DNA of 64,000 nt. Origin: Chitinophagales bacterium (lineage in GTDB: Bacteria > Bacteroidota > Bacteroidia > Chitinophagales > Chitinophagaceae). The notes under the pieces are model-generated. The model saw only the letters and a list, made by a program, of their open reading frames with translations, was not told the DNA's origin and did no database searches. Of the stretch, positions 16,325 through 25,993 are shown piece after piece. The stretch lies in contig JAFLBJ010000001.1 in assembly GCA_017303415.1 (NCBI GenBank), positions 2,418,001 to 2,482,000 of the forward strand, written 5' to 3'. Made by a program: the position numbers and the translations under genes. Numbering within the stretch: position 1 is the first letter of the stretch; the number at the start of each line of letters is the position of its first letter.

Positions 16325-17434
16325 ATGAGAAGATCCCTAACCATGCTGATCGGCCTGTTTTTCTTTCTACAGGCCAGCCCGCAATCGAACCAGCCTTATT
16401 TGATCCTGGGAACCTATACGGGTACAGGCAGCAAGGGAATCTATGTTTACCGGTTTAATACTGCCACGGGAAAAGCAGATCTGGTCAGCACAGTGGAGTC
16501 AAGCAACCCGTCTTTCCTGGCTATTTCCAAAAACGGGGATTTTGTGTATGCAGTAAATGAAGATAGACCCGGTAAGATAAGCGCCTACTCTTTTAACAAG
16601 ACCAACGGTACACTTACTTTTTTGAATCAGGCAGATGCAGCAGGTGATCACCCCTGTTATATTGCTCTTGATAAAACCGGCAAGTGGGTGGCTGTAGGAA
16701 ACTATAGCAGTGGTACACTGGCTCTCTTCCCGGTACAAAGGGATGGCAGCCTCGGAAAGGCCACACAGGTCATCCAGCACGAGGGTTCCAGTGTAAACAC
16801 CGAAAGACAGGAAGGGCCGCATGTCCACGCTACGGTTTTTTCTCCGGATAATAAATTCCTGCTCGTACCCGATCTGGGTACCGATATTCTGCGGGTCTAT
16901 GCTTTCAATGCTAAAAAGGGAACGCTTGTCCCGGCAAAATCTCCCGTTGCTCCCAGCGAAGCCGGCGCAGGCCCCAGACACTTGAGCTTCTCTCCCGATG
17001 GAAAATTTGTTTACCTGCTGGAAGAACTTACCGGGACGATCGCCGTGTATGAATTTCAAAAGGGAAAATTATTGCTGCGTCAGAATATTTCAGCGCAGCC
17101 GCTGGACTATCTGGGCCCTGCCGGCAGTGCGGATATCCATGTCGCTGCAGATGGCCAATTTCTGTATGCATCCAACCGCGCAGAGTCGAATACGATCGGC
17201 ATTTTCAAGATCCAGCAAGGAACAGGATTGTTGTCCCTAGCAGACCATGTTTCGACCGAAGGAAAAACACCCCGCAATTTTAATTTCGATCCCACGGGAG
17301 CCTTTATACTTGCTGCAAATCAGAACAGCAATAATGTGGTCATTTTTAAAGTGGATAAAGCAACCGGATTTTTGAGTGATAGTGGAGAGCGGATTGAACT
17401 TCCAAAGCCGGTTTGTGTGGCATGGATAGAGTGA
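16325..17434 (+). CDS. Lactonase family beta-propeller protein (6-phosphogluconolactonase-like), exported
   Basis: 369 residues. An N-terminal signal peptide (MLIGLFFFLQASPQS) predicts export, followed by a seven-bladed propeller of the Pgl/muconate-lactonising type. Repeated blade patterns are visible: LILGTYTGTGSKGIYVY, NPSFLAISKNGDFVYAVNE, GPRHLSFSPDGKFVYLLEE and TPRNFNFDPTGAFILAANQ. Members hydrolyse 6-phosphogluconolactone or related lactones, but an exported protein is unlikely to meet that cytosolic substrate, so another sugar lactone is more likely (inference). Single gene; no promoter match found. Confidence 0.85.
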   Translation: MRRSLTMLIGLFFFLQASPQSNQPYLILGTYTGTGSKGIYVYRFNTATGKADLVSTVESSNPSFLAISKNGDFVYAVNEDRPGKISAYSFNKTNGTLTFLNQADAAGDHPCYIALDKTGKWVAVGNYSSGTLALFPVQRDGSLGKATQVIQHEGSSVNTERQEGPHVHATVFSPDNKFLLVPDLGTDILRVYAFNAKKGTLVPAKSPVAPSEAGAGPRHLSFSPDGKFVYLLEELTGTIAVYEFQKGKLLLRQNISAQPLDYLGPAGSADIHVAADGQFLYASNRAESNTIGIFKIQQGTGLLSLADHVSTEGKTPRNFNFDPTGAFILAANQNSNNVVIFKVDKATGFLSDSGERIELPKPVCVAWIE

Positions 17435-17441
17435 AGGTGAC

Positions 17442-18467
17442 TTACACTTTTCTCTTTTGTGACCTCGACTTGTTAAACACATTACGCCCCTTATCAATAC
17501 CCTTTCTTTTCTCTTTCTGCACTTCTTCCGGAAGATGGATAAACTCCTGACACTCTGTACTGCAGCAGCCTTCATACTTTACCTTGCATTCCTCGCATTG
17601 GATAAAAAGCAAGTGACAGGCTTCATTCACGCAATTCACATGCGTATCACAAGGTTTTCCACATTGGTGGCATTGGGCGATCACATCCGCTGATATCCGT
17701 TCTCCAAGGCGGTCATCAAATACAAAGTTTTTCCCAATGAATTTATTGGGAAGCCCTTTTTCCCGTGCCTGACGGGTATAATGAATGATCCCTCCTTCCA
17801 GATGGAATACATTGGTAAACCCCTTATGCTTCATAAAGGCGCTGGCCTTTTCACAACGGATACCCCCGGTACAATACATGATGATATTCTTCTCCTTCTT
17901 ATCCTTCATCATATCCACAGCCATGGGCAATTGCTCGCGGAAGGTGTCACTGGGGATTTCGATCGCCTTATCAAAATGGCCTACCTCGAATTCATAATGG
18001 TTTCGCATATCGATCACGATCGTATCCGGGTCTTCGGTCAGCCGGTTGAATTCTTCGGCATTAACATACCGTCCCTTGTTTTGCATATCAAAACCCTTGT
18101 CCGTAATGCCATCGGCCACAATTCTTCGTTTGACCCTTATATCCAGCACAAAAAAGGATTTGCCGTTGTCATCAACCGCAATATTTAAACGTAAATTCTC
18201 CAGACCGGGAATGGCATCAAGGGTTTGGCGGAATTTTTCAAGGTTTTCGGTGGGCACATTGATCTGGGCATTGATGCCTTCGGAAGCGACATAGATACGA
18301 CCAAGAACACCAAGTTCAGTCAACTGCAGGTAAAGCGCATTGCGAAAAGCCTGCGGGTCTTCAATAAAAAAGTACTGGTAAAAAGAGATGGTGGTCCGGG
18401 GCGTAGGGTCATTAAGGATACGCTCTTTTAGTTCTTTGCGTGAGATTCGGTTGTGAAGCACCTTCAT
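17442..18467 (-). CDS. trhO: Rhodanese-type tRNA uridine(34) hydroxylase TrhO
   Basis: 341 residues. The order fits TrhO/YceA: N-terminal acylphosphatase-like domain (about 25-115; [15 protein letters not shown]), a rhodanese domain (about 130-235) with active-site loop [12 protein letters not shown] (Cys199), and a C-terminal cysteine-rich segment ([26 protein letters not shown]) plus a basic tail. The family makes 5-hydroxyuridine at tRNA position 34, which is modified further. It stands close to, but convergent with, the lactonase gene. The cysteine cluster suggests a metal site, as in other long YceA proteins. Confidence 0.9.
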   Translation of the reverse strand: MKVLHNRISRKELKERILNDPTPRTTISFYQYFFIEDPQAFRNALYLQLTELGVLGRIYVASEGINAQINVPTENLEKFRQTLDAIPGLENLRLNIAVDDNGKSFFVLDIRVKRRIVADGITDKGFDMQNKGRYVNAEEFNRLTEDPDTIVIDMRNHYEFEVGHFDKAIEIPSDTFREQLPMAVDMMKDKKEKNIIMYCTGGIRCEKASAFMKHKGFTNVFHLEGGIIHYTRQAREKGLPNKFIGKNFVFDDRLGERISADVIAQCHQCGKPCDTHVNCVNEACHLLFIQCEECKVKYEGCCSTECQEFIHLPEEVQKEKRKGIDKGRNVFNKSRSQKRKV

Positions 18468-18492
18468 GCTGCAAAAATAACCCGGTTTTTTG

Positions 18493-18538
18493 GTTTCTCG
18501 CAGCGACCGCTAAGAACGTTGCGGGCGCTGCGAGAAAC
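18493..18538. repeat. Inverted repeat, TTCTCGCAGCG family, copy 2
   Basis: Arms 18493-18510 and 18521-18538 pair with one mismatch in 18 around a 10-base loop. Same outer sequence as the copy at 15800-15841, 2.7 kb away. It follows the DUF5686 gene on the minus strand and precedes trhO, so probably acts as a terminator. Confidence 0.75.
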
Positions 18539-18549
18539 TAATATATTGA

Positions 18550-21051
18550 TCAATCTCTGGTGAACCGCACACGTCCATCAAATATCCCTCCAAGTCCTAT
18601 CCTTACCCCATAGCTGTTTCCGGTACCGGGTTGCCAGGCCGTCACAAAATCCACCCGGAAAACCTTGAAAATATTTTCCAATCCAACAAACCCTTCCACA
18701 TAGTAATTATTCCGGTTGACATAAAATGTATTGGCTCCTGCCACCAGGTTCCATTTTAGCCGATTGAATAAAGGGATCTTATTCGTGAGGAGCCCGTTGA
18801 AATGGTGTTCGGCATGTCCCACAAAATAGAAGGCTTCTGAATTGCTGTACCTGTAATAAGGGGCCAGTTGAAAGCTATTCAGGTATTTGGTATTGTAAAA
18901 GGTCTGGTTTCCGTTAAAATGCTGCAGATCGGGAATCTCGACCTGTTTATCATTCAGGAAACCTCCGATGCTCAGACGATACCGGAACTCACCTTTTAAT
19001 TTAAGATTGATATTATCAAACACTGAGAATTTCCATTTATCAAAATCCACATCGCTCCCGGCCAGCTTATTTATCCCTTTGTTATACTGCAATTCAAAAG
19101 TGGGCCAGTTAGACCCGATAGGTATCTTATTTCGGGGCATTTCAATATAGCGTTGCCCGGGTTGGTATTGGAACGTTATACCGGCCACCAAAGCCTGATG
19201 CCTATTAAAGGGGATACTGGTCAGTTCATAAGGATGGTTAGGCAGGAAGACCCGGTCTTTATTAAAGAAAGAGAAATCGGTGCTGTTTTGAACGGGCAAA
19301 CGGTCCTCATAAACCAGGTTCACCTTACAGTCCAGGCCATTCTCAAATTTATTGTGGTATTCAATGCCCCCAAACCAGTTCTCATAGAACTTGGCATAGT
19401 TCTTTTTTGCGATCAGGGTGTAGACCGTATTGGATAAGGGGTCAATAGGTTCCTCCTGGTTAAACTGGGACAGGCGTTTACCACCGGAGAATTTCAAGTA
19501 TCTGTTTCGGTAGGATTGGTTACGTTGCCGGATGGTAAAATCAGCAAAAGAATTCAGATGCCCGTTGCTAAACCCGTACCGGGTGTACCAATCCAATCGA
19601 TACTCCTGTTTTGCCTTTCGGGGAAAAATACGGAGGCGCTGAATTACCTGCATGGCCAATCCCTCTACGGTGTTATACTGCAATTTAGGGATCAGGGGTT
19701 CGATCCGGTAGTTGCCCACAAATTTGGAATTGTAAATATTCCGGTAGGTGCCCGACCAAATGATGTTCTTAAGGGTAACCGGTTTCTGATTTTTTCGGAG
19801 CGAATCAAGCCGTGCCCGGGAGAACATCGAATCCCTTTCAATCACGGCCACAGAATCCTTAAACTTATAGTCCTGCTTCTCATCCGCTTCCAGCGGCACA
19901 GGTCTTACCTGGTCCCAATACAGACTGTCTTTTTTGTTATAGGCACTATCGTATTTCATGAACACCCGTCCAAAGGTCTTTTTGGTAAAGCCCGGATCGA
20001 GGTCATAATCATTGTACACATTGACAAAGTTTCCGGTTATATCAAACCCGAATTTCTTGGTAGCCAGATAGATGACCTGATTCTTGGTACGCCATATTTC
20101 AGGAGAAACCGGAACATGGTCCTGGGTTACCCGAAGGGAATCGAGCAATTCGAGCTGGTACTCTTTGGTGGTAAGCAATTCCAGACTATGAATACGCCAA
20201 TCATCTTCCACGATGTTAATATATCCGGAGAAAAGTGGTTCATTTTTCCGGCGGGGGATCACTTTGATCCGGTTGATCATTTTCTTGTCTTCAAAAAAAG
20301 TGCCTTCCAATTTATACCGGTAATAATGAAGGGCATTATCGGCGATGGGTGAAATAAAACCTCTTTTATTGATCGCGTTGTCAAGCAGGACCACATTATT
20401 TTGGTAAAAACTGATAAAGAAGGGAAAACTCAATCCGATCCCTCCTCCGCTTTGCCGGGAAGAAATCACATCAAATTTGACCTTATTGGGTTCTTTATAG
20501 GAAACCCTGGTCACGGATTCGGACAAAAAAAGTATTCCCCTGCCCAATGAGTCCAACCCATCGGAAGAATCGATCTCAATTTCCTGACCAAAGAATTTCT
20601 TGGGTAGGCCGCGGGAACGCATCAGTCCCTTGATGTAAACATCCACCACAAAGGAGTCTACTTGTTTATTATAAAAATCTCTTTTCTTTATCGCCTGGCG
20701 AATGACCTCATAAGCCGGGTCTTCACCATTCCGGATCACAACTTCTCCCAGCGTGGAAGCCTGAATGGGGAGTACAAAATCCTGCACCACGGACTCCACT
20801 CCTATTCTGACCTCCTTTTCCTGACGCTGGTAGCCCACATATTGGCAAACGATGGTATAGGTACCCGGATCAAGGTTCAAAAAATATTTACCCTGGCTGT
20901 TAGCGGTAGTGCCCCGGGTAGTGCCTTTGATATAAACGGAGGCAAATCCAAGTGCCGCTCCCGATTCATCGGTGACGGTTCCGGATATGCGACCGGCATA
21001 GGAGAAAATAGAAATAAAACTTACGAGAAGCAGAAGTAAAGATCGAATCAT
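18550..21051 (-). CDS. DUF5686 outer-membrane protein with carboxypeptidase-like regulatory domain
   Basis: 833 residues. Signal peptide (1-19), carboxypeptidase-regulatory-like domain (about 20-105; GRISGTVTDESGAALGFASVYIKG), a DUF5686-type middle region (AYEVIRQAIKKRDFYNKQVDSF onward), and a barrel-like C-terminal half rich in alternating aromatic strands. The family is widespread in Bacteroidota, lacks a known function and lacks the plug signatures of TonB receptors. It appears monocistronic, ending at an inverted repeat. Outer-membrane location is inferred from signal peptide and strand pattern. Confidence 0.82.
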   Translation of the reverse strand: MIRSLLLLLVSFISIFSYAGRISGTVTDESGAALGFASVYIKGTTRGTTANSQGKYFLNLDPGTYTIVCQYVGYQRQEKEVRIGVESVVQDFVLPIQASTLGEVVIRNGEDPAYEVIRQAIKKRDFYNKQVDSFVVDVYIKGLMRSRGLPKKFFGQEIEIDSSDGLDSLGRGILFLSESVTRVSYKEPNKVKFDVISSRQSGGGIGLSFPFFISFYQNNVVLLDNAINKRGFISPIADNALHYYRYKLEGTFFEDKKMINRIKVIPRRKNEPLFSGYINIVEDDWRIHSLELLTTKEYQLELLDSLRVTQDHVPVSPEIWRTKNQVIYLATKKFGFDITGNFVNVYNDYDLDPGFTKKTFGRVFMKYDSAYNKKDSLYWDQVRPVPLEADEKQDYKFKDSVAVIERDSMFSRARLDSLRKNQKPVTLKNIIWSGTYRNIYNSKFVGNYRIEPLIPKLQYNTVEGLAMQVIQRLRIFPRKAKQEYRLDWYTRYGFSNGHLNSFADFTIRQRNQSYRNRYLKFSGGKRLSQFNQEEPIDPLSNTVYTLIAKKNYAKFYENWFGGIEYHNKFENGLDCKVNLVYEDRLPVQNSTDFSFFNKDRVFLPNHPYELTSIPFNRHQALVAGITFQYQPGQRYIEMPRNKIPIGSNWPTFELQYNKGINKLAGSDVDFDKWKFSVFDNINLKLKGEFRYRLSIGGFLNDKQVEIPDLQHFNGNQTFYNTKYLNSFQLAPYYRYSNSEAFYFVGHAEHHFNGLLTNKIPLFNRLKWNLVAGANTFYVNRNNYYVEGFVGLENIFKVFRVDFVTAWQPGTGNSYGVRIGLGGIFDGRVRFTRD

Positions 21052-21070
21052 AGCGTATAGGTTCCGGCGA

Positions 21071-21102
21071 AAATAATAGCCGCGCAGAGAACCTGCGCGG
21101 CT
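21071..21102 (-). terminator. Hairpin terminator downstream of the acylase gene pair
   Basis: A perfect 10-bp stem (AGCCGCGCAG with CTGCGCGGCT, loop AGAAC, 21078-21102) is followed on the minus strand by ATTATTTT. It lies after the stop at 21143 and before the DUF5686 gene. Confidence 0.55.
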
Positions 21103-21142
21103 GTATTCAAAGTTGGGTTAGATTTAACAGATGTATAAACGA

Positions 21143-21487
21143 TCATTTACTTTGACGCAGAAAGCTTCCACTCAAAGCGGCCAGTCCTGCGACCAGGCCA
21201 CCTACCAGGGCCGTAACCAGAATCAACAGGTACCTGTTTCCTTGCAATGGAAGTAATTCAGCAATGCGTCTGGAAAGGATGCCCTGGTTGGCCATATCAA
21301 TTCGAAAAGCGAGAATACCCCACAGAATAAACAAGGCCAAAAATCCAGACAGAAAAGCTTTTCCTGGTTTTTGGTGTACCAATGCGGCAACCAAAAAGGC
21401 CACTACGGCTATCCCCCACCAGGGAAATTTTAGCCCGGCAATAAATGCGAGTGCGGCAGTCAGAAGGGTGGCTACAAAAAATTTCAT
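21143..21487 (-). CDS. Small integral membrane protein of unknown function
   Basis: 114 residues with about four hydrophobic segments (2-17, 23-41, 47-65 and 85-106), basic loops and no enzyme motif. It begins 10 bases after the penicillin-acylase-like gene, so co-transcription is likely; no functional link can be read from the sequence. Four-helix membrane proteins of this size are common beside envelope genes in Bacteroidota. Confidence 0.65.
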   Translation of the reverse strand: MKFFVATLLTAALAFIAGLKFPWWGIAVVAFLVAALVHQKPGKAFLSGFLALFILWGILAFRIDMANQGILSRRIAELLPLQGNRYLLILVTALVGGLVAGLAALSGSFLRQSK

Positions 21488-21497
21488 GTAAACTATT

Positions 21498-23942
21498 TTA
21501 AGACTTGCTAAATGTTATTTTCCATTTGACCATTTCACTGGCACGATCGGCCTCGTGCATAAACCAGAGGGTATTGTATTTCCCTTCAACCCAGGTATCC
21601 ACGAAATTATCGTAGAAGCGGCTACCCGGATTTCCGTTCTGTCCACCGGGGTAAACGCCGTAGCCCGTGGTTTTACCAGACAAATCAATGATCATTCTCC
21701 AGCTTGGGCCATGGCTATGGGTCATAGCGTTTACTATATATCCACTACCACCTACATGCAAACCCTTTCTGGCGAAGGGGAGCAGGGATTCTTTAAGCAG
21801 GTGATAAACCGTCGGATTTTTAAAGGCGGACCAATTCAGGCGGTTTTCAGCCTCTGCTTTTTGCAGGTTCGGAATGGATTTTTTCAAAGAAATGGTAATG
21901 ACATCCGCGAGCGTCTCTACTACCGGAGTATTGCGGTTGTCAACATACTTCATGGCTGAATCTTTTAAAAGCCATTCGATGGTAACCTGTTCATCCGGTA
22001 ATGGGGTCATGGGTTTTGTTTGCCCAATATCATCTCGCCAAATTTCCTGTTCCAGGCTATCATACCAACATTGGAATACCGTCTGGCCCTTGGAGTCGGG
22101 ATCACCCCGGAGGTCCCATGTCCGCAGAATATCGAGGAATTTCTTTTCTTCCCCATTCAGATCATTCTCACGTACATATTTAAGTAATAACGGTACCAGA
22201 TTTTCTGCCAGTGAGTTGCGATAATTGGATTGCAGGTTCATCATATCCCTTACTGTTACCTTGTCCATGGAGGACAATTCCTTCGCGATGGTAACCCCAC
22301 GAGGGGTGATATACGAGCCTGGAATAAAATAGGGATAGGTAGAATCCACCGGTCGTTGGTTGGCACTGAACAAATACCCCAGGGTGGGGTTCTTGCTGTG
22401 CGGATTTTCTTCCTGGGGAATAAATCCCTGCCACATAAAGCTGCTATCCGTTCCTGGCATCACATAGATACCCTGCCGGTCCCAGCGCGCCGGAAACTTC
22501 CCTTGTTGCCAGATGGCTATATCGCCGGATTTGGAAGCAAAAACAAAGTTTTGACCGGGGCATTGAAAGTTTTTTATAGCGGCCAGATAATCATCATAGT
22601 TCTTAGCCTGGTTGAGATAGTAAAAAGTTGACCCTTCATTACTGGGATCATGGGCGGTCCAGCGAACGGCAAGGTTCCGGTTACCGGTGAGGTCATCGGT
22701 AAAATTCTCATCATACATTACTGGTCCAAAAACGGTATAGGCCACCGTGTCATAGACCACCTTACCCCCTTTGATCTTCACTTCCTCGGGTTTTAAGGTG
22801 GTGGGGGTCCATTGCCCGTTGAACCAGTATTCCTTTTTGGAGTTATCCCTGAATTTAATTTCAAAATAATCTTTCACATCCCGTTGTGCATTCGTTACGC
22901 CCCAGGCCAGGCTATCATTGAAACCGATGATCACAAAAGGACTTCCCGGAAGAGAAACACCATAGGCATTGCTTTTGGGAGTCACAACCTGGAGTTCGTA
23001 CCAAATGGAAGGAAGCGAAAGTTCGAGGTGAGGGTCGTTACACAGAATCGGGGCACCCGATTCTGTGCGGCTACCGGATACCACCCAGTTATTACTACCA
23101 TTATTCTTGTCGGGGCGGCTAACCTCGGTGATGTTGACAGCTTGTTTGTTTCCCAGATAAAGGGAATCGGCTATAGCAGGTTTTACGGGCACAATGCCTG
23201 GTGTGGCAAATGGTGTTCCGGCGGGAACGATCGGCATCAATGAATCATTCACCTGCGGATAAAGCGCTATCAATTCCTCATCCGAGAAAACGGTTTTAGC
23301 ATTGGTATAGGCGAGATCGCTCTCTGTACCAGACGAAAGCATCTTGGCCATCATCTTCAGAAGGAGGGCTGTCCGGTAATTCGTCCATTTCTCCGGTTTA
23401 AAATTGAGGATCTTGTATTCCAGGGGTAATTGACTTTCGGTCAATGAGGAAATATAGGCGTTCACGCCGGCTGTATAGGCGTCAAAGGCAAATTTCGTAT
23501 CACTTGTGCCAATGGCTTTGACTGCATTTTCTGCGGCATATTTCATTCCCAGCCGGCGTTGCTCCCGGTCAAACCGCACTGCCTTTTCTCCGGCGATCTC
23601 GCTGGCCCTTCCTTCCGCAGCAAGCGTCTGAAGGTCCATTTGAAAGAGACGGAAACGCGCGTGAAGATATCCCTGGGCAAAATAGGCATCGCGTTCATTG
23701 TCGGCGAAAATATGGGGCACCAGGCGTTCATCAAGGTAGACCTCTGCCTTGCCTTCGATGTCCGGCAGCGCCAGATCGGTATTGTAATCCGCATCTGTAG
23801 GTTCGGCGTTCTGCCAAAATCCATGTTGCGGACTTAAAAACTTACCCAATGGCATCGGTATGGATTCACCAATCGGGTTATTAAGCAGGTAGACCAGGCC
23901 ACCTGTAAGGGCGGTACTGATGATAAAAGGGATGATTCGCAT
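21498..23942 (-). CDS. Penicillin acylase family protein (Ntn hydrolase)
   Basis: 814 residues, the usual precursor length. An N-terminal hydrophobic segment (about 4-20) directs it to the periplasm or membrane. The alpha chain is followed by the autocatalytic site GSNNWVVSG, with Ser283 expected to become the N-terminal nucleophile of the beta chain. Supporting family signatures are NDPHLELSLPSIWYE and the HVGGSGYIVNAMTHSHGPSWR region near the C-terminus. Members cleave amide bonds of acylated substrates such as beta-lactams or acyl-homoserine lactones. The natural substrate here is unknown. Confidence 0.9.
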   Translation of the reverse strand: MRIIPFIISTALTGGLVYLLNNPIGESIPMPLGKFLSPQHGFWQNAEPTDADYNTDLALPDIEGKAEVYLDERLVPHIFADNERDAYFAQGYLHARFRLFQMDLQTLAAEGRASEIAGEKAVRFDREQRRLGMKYAAENAVKAIGTSDTKFAFDAYTAGVNAYISSLTESQLPLEYKILNFKPEKWTNYRTALLLKMMAKMLSSGTESDLAYTNAKTVFSDEELIALYPQVNDSLMPIVPAGTPFATPGIVPVKPAIADSLYLGNKQAVNITEVSRPDKNNGSNNWVVSGSRTESGAPILCNDPHLELSLPSIWYELQVVTPKSNAYGVSLPGSPFVIIGFNDSLAWGVTNAQRDVKDYFEIKFRDNSKKEYWFNGQWTPTTLKPEEVKIKGGKVVYDTVAYTVFGPVMYDENFTDDLTGNRNLAVRWTAHDPSNEGSTFYYLNQAKNYDDYLAAIKNFQCPGQNFVFASKSGDIAIWQQGKFPARWDRQGIYVMPGTDSSFMWQGFIPQEENPHSKNPTLGYLFSANQRPVDSTYPYFIPGSYITPRGVTIAKELSSMDKVTVRDMMNLQSNYRNSLAENLVPLLLKYVRENDLNGEEKKFLDILRTWDLRGDPDSKGQTVFQCWYDSLEQEIWRDDIGQTKPMTPLPDEQVTIEWLLKDSAMKYVDNRNTPVVETLADVITISLKKSIPNLQKAEAENRLNWSAFKNPTVYHLLKESLLPFARKGLHVGGSGYIVNAMTHSHGPSWRMIIDLSGKTTGYGVYPGGQNGNPGSRFYDNFVDTWVEGKYNTLWFMHEADRASEMVKWKITFSKS

Positions 23943-24007
23943 GATCGTTAGACGCAGTCAGGTTATAAAAAGTGGGAGAAAGATAATAAAATAAAAAGAT
24001 TAACGAA

Positions 24008-24661
24008 CTATCGTTTTCCTTCCACCATTTTTACAAAGGAAAAACGGTCAAAGACCTCTTCTTTCAGGGCTCCGTTCTCTTCTTTGGTCAGCCGCATCAT
24101 TTGCTGCACTTCTCCCGCGCCAAGTGGCAGTACCATCATTCCACCTGGTTTTAATTGTTCTATGAGTTTGGGTGGAATCACCGGAGCGGCGGCGGTAATA
24201 AGTATCCTGTCAAAAGGCCCATAGGTAGGCAACCCTTCATATCCATCCCCATAAAAGAATTTGATCGAGGGATAGGATTTGAGGTGCTGAAAGGCCCGGT
24301 TATTATCAAATAGTTTTCGTTGTCTTTCGATGGTAAAGACCTGTGCCCCCATTTTGGCCAGTACACAAGCCTGATACGCGCTCCCGGTGCCTACTTCCAG
24401 TACTTTATCAAAGGGCTTAACTTCCAAAAGCTGCGATTGATAAGCGACTGTATAAGGCTGGGATATGGTCTGATCCTCCCCGATGGGAAAGGCCCTGTCC
24501 TCATAGGCCAATTCATCAAATGCAGAGTCAAGGAAAAAATGACGGGGAATGGAATCAATGGCATTTAGCACGCGTTCGTCGGTGATCCCTTTTTCGCGGA
24601 TACCATCGACGAGTTTACGGCGCAGTCCTTTGTGGCGGTAAGTATCTTCGGTGGGTCTCAT
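24008..24661 (-). CDS. pcm: Protein-L-isoaspartate O-methyltransferase
   Basis: 217 residues. It methylates L-isoaspartyl residues in aged proteins using S-adenosylmethionine. Motifs: IPRHFFLD and AFPIGEDQTISQPY upstream of the SAM loop, LEVGTGSAYQ (88-97), and the strand FDRILITAAAPVIPP. ATG 24661 was chosen; a TTG at 24673 would add four residues and lies in an imperfect promoter-like TATCTTGC. It is divergent from the MFS gene. Confidence 0.92.
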   Translation of the reverse strand: MRPTEDTYRHKGLRRKLVDGIREKGITDERVLNAIDSIPRHFFLDSAFDELAYEDRAFPIGEDQTISQPYTVAYQSQLLEVKPFDKVLEVGTGSAYQACVLAKMGAQVFTIERQRKLFDNNRAFQHLKSYPSIKFFYGDGYEGLPTYGPFDRILITAAAPVIPPKLIEQLKPGGMMVLPLGAGEVQQMMRLTKEENGALKEEVFDRFSFVKMVEGKR

Positions 24662-24757
24662 TCTCCCCCGCAAGATAAACGGTTTGAAAATATATGTACA
24701 TGATTATTTTGGTAGTAAAGGGTCAACCCTGTAATTTTCACGACCAAAACCAACTCT

Positions 24758-25957
24758 ATGCGCCCAATTACTTTCGTTTTGCTTGCTGCTATGATGCTGA
24801 TCCAGTATTTCATCTGGAGTTCCTGGTATGTAACGATGGGAACTTATATGGGAGAACAACTGGGTAGTGACGATAAACTCAAAGGCCAGGCCTACTCCAT
24901 GCTTGCCCTGGCCACCATGGTTTCCCCGTTCTTTGTAGGTATGATCGCCGACCGGTTTTTTAAGGCGCAGAAGATCATGGGTGTACTGCACCTGGTGGGA
25001 GCTGCTCTTTTGTTCTTTACCACCCAGATCTCGGATGGTTCCACCTTTAAATGGATCATACTTTTATACTCGCTGGCTTATATGCCTACCATCGCGTTGT
25101 CAAACAGTATTGCCTTTCACCAAATGAGTGATCCGGGAAAACAGTTTCCCTGGATCCGGGTATTTGGCACTATAGGATGGATCATTGCCGGGTTAATGAT
25201 CTCGCAAATGGGGATCGAAAAATCGGCTACCACTTTTCATGTGGCTGCAGGTGCTTCGGCTTTGCTGGGACTATTGAGTTTTGCACTGCCAAATACACCT
25301 CCCAAAGGGGGAAAAACCGACGGATCGGCCGCCAAGGCCCTCGGTACAGAGGCTTTTGTTTTGTTTAAAAGCCGTCCCTATCTCGTCTTTTTCATTGCCG
25401 CCATCCTGATCTGTATCCCGCTTTCTTTTTACTATGGTTTTGCTAATCCCTTCCTGAATGAACTGGGTGTAGACAAAGCTGCTGGTAAAATGACCATGGG
25501 ACAGGTATCTGAAGCCGTATTCATTCTGGCCATTCCATTCCTGTTCAATAGCATTGGGGTGAAAAAAATGCTCATCCTGGGTATGCTGGCCTGGATTGGC
25601 CGTTACATCTTGTTTGCCTATGGCGATAATGGCGCCAATGCCTGGATGCTTTACGCTGGTATTATTTTACATGGTATTTGTTATGACTTCTTCTTTGTAA
25701 CCGGATATATGTACACCGAGAAAAAAGCCGGTGAAAAAATCAAGAATGCCGCTCAGGGACTATTCACGTTTGCCACATATGGTTTAGGTATGGTGATCGG
25801 TACCTGGTTCTCCGGTATTGTTGTGGACAAATACCAGGTGGCCAAAAAACAACACAACTGGACAAATATCTGGTTTGTACCGGCTGTAATCGCCGCTGCC
25901 GTTTTGGTATATTTCATAGCGTTCTTCCGGGAGAAAAAGGAAGTCGCGGAGGCCTAA
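24758..25957 (+). CDS. MFS transporter of the nucleoside permease (NupG-like) type
   Basis: 399 residues with about twelve membrane segments. The N-terminus (LIQYFIWSSWYVTMGTYM) and the loop GMIADRFF after the second helix are typical of the nucleoside:H+ symporter branch. Functionally it would bring nucleosides or a related small polar substrate across the inner membrane. The following oxidoreductase gene starts 36 bases downstream on the same strand, so the two may be co-transcribed; in Bacteroidota permeases of this type often accompany sugar-oxidising enzymes, so a sugar substrate is an alternative. Confidence 0.82.
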   Translation: MRPITFVLLAAMMLIQYFIWSSWYVTMGTYMGEQLGSDDKLKGQAYSMLALATMVSPFFVGMIADRFFKAQKIMGVLHLVGAALLFFTTQISDGSTFKWIILLYSLAYMPTIALSNSIAFHQMSDPGKQFPWIRVFGTIGWIIAGLMISQMGIEKSATTFHVAAGASALLGLLSFALPNTPPKGGKTDGSAAKALGTEAFVLFKSRPYLVFFIAAILICIPLSFYYGFANPFLNELGVDKAAGKMTMGQVSEAVFILAIPFLFNSIGVKKMLILGMLAWIGRYILFAYGDNGANAWMLYAGIILHGICYDFFFVTGYMYTEKKAGEKIKNAAQGLFTFATYGLGMVIGTWFSGIVVDKYQVAKKQHNWTNIWFVPAVIAAAVLVYFIAFFREKKEVAEA

Positions 25958-25963
25958 AAATTT

Positions 25964-25993
25964 CAAATTCCCAAATTCTCAAATAGACAAATC
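25964..25993. repeat. Octamer array (CAAATNNN) before the second Gfo gene
   Basis: Four consecutive 8-base units starting CAAAT (for example CAAATTCC, CAAATTCT) fill the gap between the MFS and oxidoreductase genes, the last running into the start codon. The reverse-complement version of the same unit occurs at 57110-57133. Confidence 0.6.

Noticed and set aside
19516-20352. Plus-strand open reading frame of 278 codons inside the DUF5686 gene
   Set aside because: It is antisense to a well-supported gene, has no recognisable domain and no promoter.
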